Of a DNA stretch of 64,000 nt, positions 24,912 through 35,566 are shown one piece after another. This stretch comes from Steromphala cineraria (taxonomy: Eukaryota; Mollusca; Gastropoda; Trochida; Trochidae). The position numbers were made by a program, and so were the translations under genes. How positions within the stretch are numbered: position 1 is the first letter of the stretch; each line of letters opens with the position of its first letter. A model generated the notes under the pieces. It was not told the DNA's origin. It did no database searches and saw only the letters and a program-made list of their open reading frames with translations. The stretch spans positions 61,326,239 to 61,390,238 of the forward strand of contig OU744723.1 in assembly GCA_916613615.1 (NCBI GenBank). Reading direction: 5' to 3'.

Positions 24912-27534
24912 AGTTATGTATAGAAAGTCACCAAGGTTTTTTACCTAACTTCGGACAATACCACTCTATTTGCCTGTATACACACAGGTTAAATATAGTC
25001 ATTGAAATAGTTCCTATCATCACCAAACATGCATTAGGTCATCTATGTACAATAATATAACAGTATTTCTCCAACATGATAAAATTCCGCAAGTGTCGCA
25101 AGTGAGTCATTTGAAGTTGATGACGTCACAAAGGCATTTGCAAGCTCTGACACAAAAACCATTGTAAAAGCTAAACTAAATGTTTTCAAAGTAAAACGTC
25201 TTGCTTGAATGTTTATTTTTGTTTCCTAAGCATTTGTTGGGCAATTTTTTATATTACAGATCAATATAAAGAAAAGTTTAAAGTGTCAGAAACTGTCCGA
25301 ACTATAGTCCTTTTGATATAATATTTCGAAAATCTTGATATTAACTTCCAAGTTCACTTTGGAATTGCAAATGTCAATAGATGTTTGATTGTTTCCCTTT
25401 TAAAATAGATATAATCCAAGATGGTTTGGCACTACCTCCATTATCTCGGCTTTGTGTAAACATTTACATAAACAAATAATATCTGGCCACATTCTTCCAT
25501 GTAATTGGTAAAGTGTACTATTTTAAAAAGTTTGTTGATTAATGTGTCCGACAATAAAATGTAATGCTGAATGTGATGCAGAAAACATAGCTAAATACAG
25601 ACTTCGCATTTCTATTTCAGGGTGGGAATGTGATAATAGATTGTGGGGATAAAGGGGATAGCTAGGGGTATCTTATCCTTATTGTTAGCCTCTGAGTTGC
25701 TGGCGGTGTGTGTCAGTCTTATTACTCGTGGACCAAAATGGTGCCGGTAAAATTGAAAAAAATTGATTATGGTCACTCTTGTAAATTACAAGTTGCAGGG
25801 ATTGAAGTAAAGATGATATGCTCTATTGTGATGGGTTTCTGAATGAAAATATCAGATAAAGTCAATTTTAATTCATTATGAGTGAGTGAGTGAGTTATTG
25901 TTTTTCGCTGATTGGGCAATACTTCAGCCATTAGCGGCGTCCTTTCGTTATAAAACAGGATAATGTCCATATTTACACATTACAAACACAAAATATTACG
26001 TCCTCACATTGACATATAAACTAAAACTGTAAAGCGATTGATAAGGTATAAATTGGTATCATCAGAATTAAAATATTGTTCAGATTGGAAATAAAGCCGT
26101 CATTAAATTGAGAACAAGTTGTATTAAGAGCCAAGAGACAAGTTTTAAAAATCGATGTTTCAGCGGATTTCACAACAATTTGTATATGAATTATCTAAAT
26201 ATGTTGCAAATTTCCTCAGTTTATTTGAAATATTCAATAGATAAGAGTTATCAAAACAATGTCTCATTTTTTTGCTCGGAGGTATAACACAGTTATCCAG
26301 AGACAGTGAAATGTAAGTCAAGTGAATTTTTCGTTTCTACCCAGATGCACTTTATAATACCCTACAAAGTTGCTTGGGTTATATATAGTTGGTGTATCCG
26401 ACCATCTATCTGTCTGGCCGCCATTACATGCGTCTGTCAAGTTTTGTTCAATTGATAACTCTGATATTTATAGCTGTAATGTAAGGAAACTTGTCACATG
26501 TAATCACTAGATGTAGGATGAATTTGCAAACATAATATACTTATTAACTGTGGGGTAAAGATGTACTTTATGTATGATTCAGTCCCTCATCATTAATCAT
26601 AGAATATATTTCTAAATCAAATTATTGTCAAATACATATGCATATACTTTATGAGCTTGCTGATAAAGGCTTTCTGATCATTAATCCTAGTACTGTAACT
26701 GCAATTTTTTTAGGTTCTTTATTTCCAATCAATGGTAATGATGATGTAAATAGTGACTCAACCAGAAGGTCAGTTTTGGGTTAAGGATAGCCAATCTTTA
26801 TTAGGTAAACTTTGAAGTTCACTGACCCACTTGGAAACTGTTCTTGTCTTGCTTCTCACGTGCAGCACCTGCGCGCTACAAGTTTCGCCTTGGCTAAAAT
26901 TAGAACTTATGAAACAGTGCTTTCTGATAACTTGCCGTGTGAAAAAAGATATACCATACTTTCAAATTGATCTGTAGGGGGAATTACATGTTTACTTTAA
27001 TGTGTGAATTGGGCAGAGTGTAAATTATACTTATGTATTCAGCAATTTGAAGACATACCGGTTTTTCAAATGTACATATAACAATTATTCATGGAGAATA
27101 AACATGAGTTTTTTTCACACTTTGACATTCATTAAAAAATTTGAAATTTACTGTTTGGTAATACTGTCTACCAAAAAAAGGCAAATATATGTTCTGTGTT
27201 ATCTTAAATAACTACTCGAGCTATTTGTATGTGTGTCTAATTAACTCTAGACTTGCTGAAAGAGGATGTAGACTGCCGTAATAAAGGTTCCTATTTGATA
27301 AACCTTCAGTATGCTTGACTAAACAAGAGTCTTCATTTAGAAATTATTAGAGCAATCTGAAATGATGAGGGTCATTCTTCATCAAGTTGAATGATTTCCT
27401 GCATACAAAATCTTGGACACAAATTGATAGTATTTATATGGAGAGAAAATGTGTTTCTGTGCAACATTGAATTAAACTAGTTGTGTACAATATGCTATGC
27501 AGATGCAGTTGTTGTATCTTGCAAATATTGCAAA
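24912..27534. other. No gene; one SINE remnant and one diverged repeat copy
   Basis: At 25,872-25,965, GAGTGAGTGAGTGAGTTATT followed by TTTTTCGCTGATTGGGCAATACTTCAGCC resembles the (GAGT)n tail and tail-proximal module of molluscan SINEs on the minus strand, 5'-truncated. At 26,850-26,920, TCACGTGCAGCACCTG...TTTCGCCTTGGCTAAAATTAG belongs to a small diverged family also seen at 29,645, 32,680 and 34,160. The remainder is AT-rich without recognisable coding sequence. Confidence 0.45.
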
Positions 27535-28880
27535 TATTCATCACAAATCTAGACCTACTTTTCTCACATTGGTGTTCATTCAAATCTAGACTTGCTTTTC
27601 TCACACTGGCGTTCATCACAAATCTAGACTTGCTTTTCTCACACTGGCCGATTAATACAGATTTAGACTTGATTTTCTCAAACTAGCTTTTATTACAAAT
27701 CTAGACTTGCTTTTCTCACACTGGCCGATTAATACAGATTTAGACTTGATTTTCTCAAACTAGCATTTAATACAAATCTAGACTTGCTTTTCTCACACTG
27801 GCCAATTAATACAGATTTAGACTTGATTTTCTCAAACTAGCATTTAATACAAATTTAGACCTACTTTTCTCACATTGGCGTTCATCACAAATCTAGACTT
27901 GCTTTTCTCACACTGGCGTTCATCACAAATCTAGACTTGCTTTTCTCAAACTGGCGTTCATCACAAATCTAGACCTACTTTTCTCACATTGGCGTTCATC
28001 ACAAATCTAGACTTTCTTTTCTCACATTGGCGTTCATCACAAATCTAGACCTACTTTTCTCACACTGGCGTTCATCACAAATCTAGACTTGCTTTTCTCA
28101 CACTGGCGTTCATCACAAATCTAGACCTACTTTTCTCACATTGGCGTTCATCACAAATCTAGACTTGCTTTTCTCACACTGGCGTTCATCACAAATCTAG
28201 ACCTACTTTTCTCACACTGGCCGATTAATACAGATTTAGACTTGATTTTCTCAAACTAGCATTTAATACAAATCTAGACTTGCTTTTCTCACACTGGCCA
28301 ATTAATACAGATTTAGACTTGATTTTCTCAAACTAGCATTTAATACAAATTTAGACCTACTTTTCTCACATTGGCGTTCATCACAAATCTAGACTTGCTT
28401 TTCTCACACTGGCGTTCATCACAAATCTAGACTTGCTTTTCTCAAACTGGCGTTCATCACAAATCTAGACCTACTTTTCTCACATTGGCGTTCATCACAA
28501 ATCTAGACTTTCTTTTCTCACATTGGCGTTCATCACAAATCTAGACCTACTTTTCTCACACTGGCGTTCATCACAAATCTAGACTTGCTTTTCTCACACT
28601 GGCGTTCATCACAAATCTAGACCTACTTTTCTCACATTGGCGTTCATCACAAATCTAGACCTACTTTTCTCACATTGGCGTTCATCACAAATCTAGACTT
28701 GCTTTTCTCACACTGGCGTTCATCACAAATCTAGACCTACTTTTCTCACATTGGCGTTCATCACAAATCTAGACCTACTTTTCTCACAATGGCTGATTAA
28801 TACAGATTTAGACTTGATTTTCTCAAACTAGCATTTAATACAAATCTAGACTTGCTTTTCTTACACTGGTGTTCAAAACA
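27535..28880. repeat. 38-bp minisatellite, about 35 units
   Basis: The unit CACAAATCTAGAC(TTG/CTA)CTTTTCTCACA(C/T)TGGCGTTCAT repeats every 38 bp. A second unit type has GGC(C/T)(G/A)ATTAATACAGATTTAG. The block with GGCCAATTAATACAG at 27,800 recurs at 28,296, a 496-bp (13-unit) duplication. Every unit carries a TCTAGA or TTTAGA core. No frame is meaningful. Confidence 0.95.
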
Positions 28881-30285
28881 TACCTAGATTTACCCTTCAT
28901 AAACTTCTGATTTTTCTAAACCTAGACTTTCTCTTCAAACAAAATGAATCATTATCTCGGTTTTGTTCACATAAAAAGGATTGAACATCATGTTTGTTAT
29001 TTTTGACTAGACCCCTGACATTACACATTCCTGAAATCAAAATATATATTTTTCCTGTATTGATAATGAGATATATAGATGCAGGCAGTGTAAGTGGTCA
29101 AGGAGTAACATGTAGATTTCATAAATATATTAGACAATGCGCTCGAGAGCGTTGATAAGCATTTGGTAGAACCAGAAACGTGATTATCGACTCTATGCTC
29201 TCACACCTGCATATTTTAGTATATAGATTGTATAGTTCAACAAAAAGGTCCTTGTAGAAATCATTTCTATCAATAATCAACACATAGGTCTGAAGAATTT
29301 GTGTCATATCATACACTTTAGGAACGAGTATATGAGTTTGCAAATCCCATAATGAAAATTTATTTAGAATGTATTGACATTACATTGATATATTAAAATT
29401 GCTAACTATAACTAAGCAAGGTTTTATTGCATCAATGTTAGTTGTACAATATTTAGCCTCATTTAATATACAAAAGGATATAATCTGAAATTTTGTTGTC
29501 GTATTATAGGAGGTTTTTTAAGCGATTTTGTTTCATTTTTTATTTAATTGATCTCCTATGTCTGTATGGATATATGTGATTTGTGAATATTCATTAGAGA
29601 ATGGTAGACAGTTTGAAAGCTTAAAAGTTGGCAGACAGGATCTGCACCTGTGCTAATCTTTCTTTCCACGTGCAACGCATGAAGGGTACAACTTTGCCCT
29701 GGTTAGAAGTCCTTTAAAACAGCTCCGTCTTGGCAACTCATTTATGGACGTATTTAATAAATTAGATACTTTGCAATATAACAGATAATTCAAGCAAATA
29801 ATGGTATCCTACCAACAAATGTAGAATAAATAAATGTAGAATGCTATTTCATTAAGTTTGTCAGAACATGGTTAGCAAAATTCATAGGAAAATTGCGTTG
29901 GTTACATTCACTATGACTGGTGATAAAGGCTTCAATTATAGTTTAAGTGATTGTCCTAACTAATCTCATGTGAAGTTTGTGTCTTATGTAGCTTTCAAAC
30001 AGCCTCAAATTATATTTGTGGAACATTTCCCAACAGCATCAGCCAAAACATAATATCAACTCTCAACCATTCATAATTTTAACAATTAATGTGATTAATT
30101 CTATAATTTGTTTACAAAGAGTGTGTTTTTTTTCTAAAATAAAATAAAATTGTGTCTCCCACAGAAAAATTGATGTATCATTCTGATTTTAAAAATCAAA
30201 TTGATAAATTGTGAAATATTATTTTCAGTTTGACTATGAATCAAAAACCCCAAAAAATACATCTAGGACCTGAATATTTCATCAA
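28881..30285. other. No recognisable gene
   Basis: AT-rich sequence. The open frame at 29,119-29,343 (-) has no recognisable domain. A diverged repeat copy sits at 29,645-29,725 (CCACGTGCAACGCATG...TTTGCCCTGGTTAGAAG). Confidence 0.45.
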
Positions 30286-30291
30286 GTCAGA

Positions 30292-30582
30292 GTGGGCGGG
30301 GCCTAGCTAGAGTCACAATTTGTAGGAAGAGCCACGTCAACGCGATCAAACTACAGGGAGAACTGGGTTGCGTTCGGGCGATCAGTATTGGCTGGGAACA
30401 TGTCTCAATTTTAGGTATCAGTAACACATGATTACTGACAAAAGCATGTTGCATTTAGAACATCTTGTGTTGATGTCGACGACCAAACGATTCAGATGCG
30501 CACGCACCTGGTCAGGTTGTCTGGTGGGAGGAGCCTAAGGCAGGGTATAAGATCTTCTCCCGCCACAGTTTTGCCATTCTGC
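30292..30582 (+). promoter_or_regulatory. RNA polymerase II promoter of the SET-domain gene
   Basis: TATAAG at 30,546-30,551 lies exactly 30 bp before the A of CCATTCT (30,574-30,580), a perfect YYANWYY initiator. This predicts a start at 30,576 and a 46-nt 5' UTR. Upstream lie a GC box GTGGGCGGGGCC (30,292-30,303), a CACGTCA CRE-like half (about 30,333) and an inverted CCAAT box (ATTGG, 30,387-30,391). TATA plus initiator plus CCAAT, with no intron, resembles the layout of replication-dependent histone genes. All sites were read by eye. Confidence 0.65.
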
Positions 30583-30621
30583 TCTCAATCTTCGCACCAT
30601 TGATCTGAGCAATTTGTCACG

Positions 30622-31497
30622 ATGCCAAGAGAAAGTCGAACAAGTCGATCCCAACGCCGTGGTCTGACAGTGGACCCCAAGACCAGCATGGCCTGCCCCT
30701 TCCTCTCTGCCTTCGCCGAGCTGTACTCCCCCTGTGCCGGCAACGTCATCGCCACCAGGGACCTCCACGCGGAGTACAAGGCCTACGTAGCGGCGAAGAC
30801 CAGAGACGGAAGACTGGTGGACGTAGCCAACAGCTTTGCCAGGTTCTCCCTCCAGTTTGCTGTCGTTGCTGTGAACAAGAACTTCGTCAAACATACGACC
30901 AGGGTAAAGGGGTATGAAGTGGTTAGGATTAACCGTAGTGCTAGGACAGCGGGGGTTAATGATGGGGACGCTTTGGCTAGTCCTCTTGGGTACGATCTTA
31001 GAGATTATAATAGACGTAGCTCTGTTTTGGACCGGGAACGAAGGGGGGATCTAAATTCTAGTCCTTTGATAGCGCCTGTCAGTACAGAAATTGGGAAGGG
31101 GTTGTTTGCAACACACGACTACCCTGCTGGGGCAGAAGTCTGTGAGTATCTAGGCCAAATTGTTAGTGAAGAGGAGGCAGAAATTCGGCAGGACGAGTAC
31201 GACAGGCAGGGGTTATCGTATAGGTGTATTCAGTTTGAGGGTTGCCGACGTTCATCACATTTACGATTAGATGGCCAGCGTAATCACTTGGGGGATCGAA
31301 TTGATCCTGACACAAATTTGGGAGCAACGATGAACCACTCGGCTCGAAATTCTAATTGTAGGTTAGTTTCTGAATTGCGGGGCGGGAGGCGAAGGTTCTT
31401 CTTGTATACAAAGACGGCGGTGAGCTCGGGAGGAGAACTAACCTGGAACTACAATGACCAGAGGCCAGGACTACCCGCCTTCCTCAAGGACTCTTGA
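30622..31497 (+). CDS. Intronless SET-domain protein, KMT5A/PR-Set7-like methyltransferase
   Basis: 291 residues; ATG with A at -3 and a TATA/initiator promoter just upstream. Residues about 153-291 form a SET domain: GKGLFAT (158-164, cofactor loop), EYLG (175-178), MNHSARNSNC (237-246, the NHSxxxN cofactor/pseudoknot motif) and GGELTWNYND (270-279) with the expected catalytic Tyr at 277. The short ending RPGLPAFLKDS and the lack of a Cys-rich post-SET region fit KMT5A (histone H4 Lys20 monomethylase) better than SUV39 or SET1 types. Position 275 is Trp where most SET proteins have Tyr/Phe. Residues about 24-104 (CPFLSAFAELY...DLHAEYKAYVA...FARFSLQF...KGYEVVRI) resemble the winged-helix C-terminal domain of D5-like primases, but this is tentative. 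Residues 105-152 are a linker. Codons are strongly C-ending at both ends of the gene and AT-rich in the middle third, suggesting a composite origin. It is inferred to act in the nucleus on histone or another protein lysine; substrate unknown. Confidence 0.85.
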   Translation: MPRESRTSRSQRRGLTVDPKTSMACPFLSAFAELYSPCAGNVIATRDLHAEYKAYVAAKTRDGRLVDVANSFARFSLQFAVVAVNKNFVKHTTRVKGYEVVRINRSARTAGVNDGDALASPLGYDLRDYNRRSSVLDRERRGDLNSSPLIAPVSTEIGKGLFATHDYPAGAEVCEYLGQIVSEEEAEIRQDEYDRQGLSYRCIQFEGCRRSSHLRLDGQRNHLGDRIDPDTNLGATMNHSARNSNCRLVSELRGGRRRFFLYTKTAVSSGGELTWNYNDQRPGLPAFLKDS

Positions 31498-31536
31498 GAA
31501 GCTGCAGACCACAGGCTAACTTGCTTCGACAACCCC

Positions 31537-31552
31537 GGCCCTTTTCAGGGCC
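31537..31552 (+). promoter_or_regulatory. Histone-type 3' stem-loop
   Basis: GGCCCTTTTCAGGGCC forms a perfect 6-bp stem with a TTTC loop, preceded by CAACCCC and followed by AACAAC. This matches the metazoan replication-dependent histone mRNA 3' element (GGYYYTTTTCARRRCC), bound by SLBP and cleaved a few nucleotides downstream instead of polyadenylated. It starts 39 nt after the stop codon, the usual histone spacing. No AATAAA occurs in the next several hundred bases. Confidence 0.9.
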
Positions 31553-31560
31553 AACAACTC

Positions 31561-31576
31561 GCAAAAAAGAAAACTT
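31561..31576 (+). promoter_or_regulatory. Histone downstream element (U7 snRNA site)
   Basis: GCAAAAAAGAAAACTT begins about 8 nt after the stem-loop, where the purine-rich element that pairs with U7 snRNA is expected. The species' U7 sequence is not available here, so the pairing itself is not shown. Confidence 0.65.
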
Positions 31577-31930
31577 GATTCAATGCTACATTCCAATAAT
31601 CAACAACGCTGCAAGAAAACTTTCAATGCAAACCCTTAAACATTGTTGAAAGAAAACTCTCAATGCAAACCCTTAAACATCGTTGAAAGTAAACTCTCAA
31701 TGCAAACCTTTAAAAATTGCTAAAAGAAAACTCTCAATGCAAACCCTTAAACATTACTGAAAGAAAACTCTCAATGCAAGCCCTTAAACATTGCTAAAAG
31801 AAAACTCTCAATGCAAATCCTTAAACATTGCTAAAAGAAAACTCTCAATGCAAATCCTTAAACATTACTGAAAGAAAAATCTCAATGCAAATCCTTATTA
31901 AATTGCAGAAAAAATTGTCAATGAAAACCC
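31567..31930 (+). repeat. 37-bp tandem array, about nine units, resembling the histone downstream element
   Basis: CTCAATGCAAA recurs at 36-38-bp steps (CAATGC at 31,624, 31,661, 31,698, 31,735, 31,772, 31,808, 31,845, 31,883). Each unit carries AAAGAAAACTCTCAATGC and CCTTAAACATTG. The first, diverged unit is the downstream element itself (AAGAAAACTTGATTCAATGC), so the array looks like an amplification of the sequence directly after the stem-loop. Confidence 0.85.
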
Positions 31931-34905
31931 CTAACTTCTTTATAATTGCAAACAAATATAAGACAAACTTCAAAAGATAAAGCACGAGGAAAAATGAAAG
32001 ATAGTATTATCAATGTCATAACAAATAATACAAAAAATAATAATTTCATGTTTTTGCGAAATTATGTTGATTCAAAGTTGAAGGGGAATATTTAAAAAGA
32101 CATAAAGCAAAACTTATAACTCAAGAGAAAAAACAACTCAAGAAAAATCTGATTAACTTAAAAATCATTAACTGTGAATTGAATCAAATTTAAACCTATC
32201 CAATATATAGATAAAAAACTCAAAAGGTTGACACAATTGTGGTTAAATAAACAAAAACAAAGCTTAGTTAACTTCAAACTTTGATTTTGTTTTGAAATAT
32301 TATACAAGTCTTTTAGGTTTTGAAGTTGAATAGTCAGTTTTTATTGCAGAAGTAGGATAGCATTACTCAACACCGATGAGTTTCGTGCCTTTGCTACGGA
32401 AAGACGTTACAATTACGGACGGACAAACGTCTGGACGAACAGACAATGAACTTAATTACATATGAATTCTCTCAGATATTCGTTTTGACTCTCAGTGCTT
32501 TATACACTCTCAATATTTGAATAATATATAATATATAAGTTGTTTTACTTATAAACGAGCAATGATGAAATACAGTTAAATTTCAAACAATAAATTAGCA
32601 GACAGACTGGGAGTATTTCTAAATCAAATCTCTTTTTTCAAATTTCTTTCTTCAAATCTGTTCCTTCCCTACAATGTTGACACTCAGTGAATTTGACATG
32701 TGCTCGTGCAAAGCGTGGCCTATATGTGACTTGTGCCCTAGAAACCATAACACAGACGTCTTAATTATAACATCTTCATCACTAATATTTGCCTGATTAA
32801 AACATTTTTGAAAACAAAATCGATTCGTGTCACACAAATCTTTTGTCCAGACGCAGTTATTTCAAACTCATAATTACATACCGTGCGTGAGGGATTGGGT
32901 ACCGAGGTGACTATTAAACGTGTTGTTAATTGTTTCCAATATCAAATCTGCTAAATCAACAAAATTAGGTTGTGTAATTTTATATTATTCCGACTCCTGT
33001 TTTCCCGTTAAGATATTTATTTCTTTATTGTGCGAGTCTAGTACAATGATTCAGCACATATGTCAGCTAGATAAAAAAAAGGTCTCTGGTCTTTTCATAC
33101 AGACAACAGTGGTGCCATGATTTGTGATAATCATTTCTTATCTTTGATCATTGAACATCACAGGATTGAAGAGATATAGAACCATATATACTGTATTTCT
33201 GCAAAACCATCTTTGTAGACCTTTACGAACAGAAATGATTTATATCTTAAAATTTCATATTACATTATTTTTTAATCTGGTTAGAACTCCTTTTTATGCG
33301 TGGCTTTGAAACTGTGGACAGAAACAAGAAACTGGAATAACTGTGGGTAATCTAAATATTATCCATAAGTCTACTATAAGGGACTGGTTATACATTATGG
33401 AAGGGGGGTGATCTTCCTTAAACTTATATAGTTATAATTATCCCTTGGAATAAGACTTTATGTAGTTTTACATTTTACATTTTAAATTTTTCATTGACTG
33501 CTATTAATAGAATGTTGAATGTTACATATTAACTCTGTCAATATTTGGTTATGTATGTTAATGTAGAGTCTTGCTTAATTGGGCTTCCTCATAGACTCAC
33601 GGTTGAATTAATGTGCATCACTTATGGATATGCTAAACTGTACAGTTTCAATCTGTACAGCCTTGTAGGAAATGATTTTGTCAGCGATTCATTAAATAGT
33701 TTAGAATCTATTTGGGAAGGCGAGTGCAAGACTTTCATAGGCAAGGTTAAAATCTACTAATCAAGTTGATTAATTCTAAAATTTTCTTTTAAATGTTATT
33801 TGCAGAAACATAATGATAAGTTCAGTCAAGCATGGCACCAAGTGTGTGGAGGCCGGGCAACTCTAATTTCTTCTTACAATAAGACATTCATAAGACATTG
33901 GCTTTTGTGGCTAAAACAACTTAGATAATTCAAGATTTCATCAAATAGTCTTTTAAAGTGTCAAAGCGTAAATTGTTGTATCTAAAACCAACAGGGGCAC
34001 AACTATGTATTTAGAGTTTGGACAGATAAACACTATTAAACAAATAACTTGGCAAGAAAACAGATAACGGCAAGAGAAAAAGTTAAGGAATATAAAGTTC
34101 AACTCATAACATGATAGAGCCAAGTCTCATAGGTTCTTCCAGTCTGTCTCGTTTCTACAAAGCTGACAGTGAGGGATCTGAAATTGACATGTGCACGTGT
34201 AAATCATGTCTTAGTCCGGTTGCCCTTGCAACGTTAAACACAGGCCGTCTTTGCAGGGAAGAGCCAATTATTACCAAACCAAGTTTTCCCGACTGACACA
34301 GGACTGAATTATTTAAAACACTTGTTTTAGACAACACAATACATTTTAAAAAATTGATAAGATTTTTTAACTCACATCTACATTTTAAAGTCTACCAGTT
34401 GGCCATTTCTGTGTAGACACCTTTTACTCATGTTAGTGTCCCTTATTCTTGCTGTTATCAGCAATGCTATGTTTTCTCACTCGAGGACGGTAAGCACGTT
34501 TATAAAGGGGAAGTAAAGTGGTCTAACAGACAAACAACAAGTGTGGAGAGACAATCAATGTTATAAATGAAAATATTTCTAAAAAGTGCAAAGTTTATAT
34601 CAAATAATTTAAAAACGTTTCTTGCTTCATTCGTAACAACTTAAATGATGAAACAGATACTAGTGATTTATGCCTTTTAACATAATAAAGAAACATTTTA
34701 ATACAAAATGAGAATATTAATAGTGCACTTTTCCCAGGTACTAATAACCTGCTCAAAGTGCAAACTACATAATTACCCTGAAGAATCGAGTAAGCATACA
34801 AGCAATTAGCACGAACATGTAGTTCCGTCAGTAACCGATTTTACAGCTTGTTGAGAATAAAGTGCCTTATCGAGGGGAAAAAAACAACACAGTATGACAC
34901 CCAGG
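31931..34905. other. No recognisable gene; two diverged repeat copies
   Basis: AT-rich. ACGGACGGACAAACGTCTGG at about 32,408 is a short microsatellite-like tract. Segments at 32,680-32,765 and 34,160-34,245 share TTGACATGTGC(T/A)CGTG and, further on, ACACAG(A/G)(C)CGTC with similar spacing, and are related to those at 26,850 and 29,645. The frames at 33,545-33,760 and 34,111-34,337 have no recognisable domain. Confidence 0.4.
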
Positions 34906-34910
34906 TGTTT

Positions 34911-34985
34911 CGAGTCTCTTTTAGGATTTGAACCCTGGTCGTTTGCGCCATAGACCAATCAAAGGCACCGGGCTCTGTTGCTCTC
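34911..34985 (-). repeat. tRNA-like remnant, probably a SINE head
   Basis: On the minus strand AGGGTTCAAATCCT contains a good B box (GGTTCAAATCC) in a stem-loop context, preceded at proper distance by GGTGCCTTTGATTGG, a weak A-box region. The acceptor stem does not close, so a working tRNA gene is unlikely. Confidence 0.45.
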
Positions 34986-35028
34986 CCCTTTCTAGTATTA
35001 ACCTAAAAATCTACAAGGTTCCTATAAA

Positions 35029-35566
35029 ATAGAGCCATTGGCTCTGTAGCTCATTAGGCTTCATGTCAATATTGCTTTAGGGTGTGGCAAATGTGGTTGT
35101 CCCTTTAGTAGGGTCCACTTGGTCACCAAATGTTCAAGTTAGAATCCTACTTATCTAACTTAGGAGTCTGTAGATAAGGTTTCAGCTGTCTATGCCTCAA
35201 GCTTCTAGAGAAAAAGAAGAAAATAGGTTTAAAGAGTGTGGCCCCTGTGACCCTTTTTAGGGGTCACAGGGCCATATAAGCTATGAATTATATTCCTTTC
35301 TATTCAAGGAGTATGTACACAAGGTTTCAGCTTTCTAGGCTTTATTCTTCTGGAGAAGAAGATGAAAATTTGTTTTAAGGGCGTGGCCCCTTTGTCCCTT
35401 ATTATGGGTCACAGGGCCACAATAGCTACAATTTATTATCTTCACTAGCCAAGAAGACTGTGCACAAAGTGTCAGCTATCTAGGCCTTATGGTTCTGGAG
35501 AAGAAGTCGAAATTCCACCATGCCATGCCATAAGCCCATCAGACCTTACAGGCCAGATGAGCAAAT
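35029..35566 (+). mobile_element. Pearl-like element, both ends present
   Basis: The head AGAGCCATTGGCTCT is a perfect 7-bp hairpin. It is followed by GTAGCTCATTAGGC, then core-type blocks (GGGGTCACAGGGCCATA, TTTCAGCTTTCTAGG, GGAGAAGAAGATGAAAA). The right end is CCATGCCATGCCATAAGCCC and CATCAGACCTTACAGGCCAGATGAG. No open frame of interest; non-autonomous. Confidence 0.8.

Noticed and set aside
27535..28880. CRISPR-like regular repeats
   Set aside because: The units are directly adjacent with no unique spacers, and the context is an animal genome.
30535..30894. 119-codon minus-strand frame over the SET gene promoter and start
   Set aside because: It is antisense to the GC-rich start of a well-supported gene and has no recognisable domain.
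34911..34985. Functional tRNA gene
   Set aside because: The B box is good but the A box is weak and the acceptor stem does not pair. A SINE head remnant is more likely.
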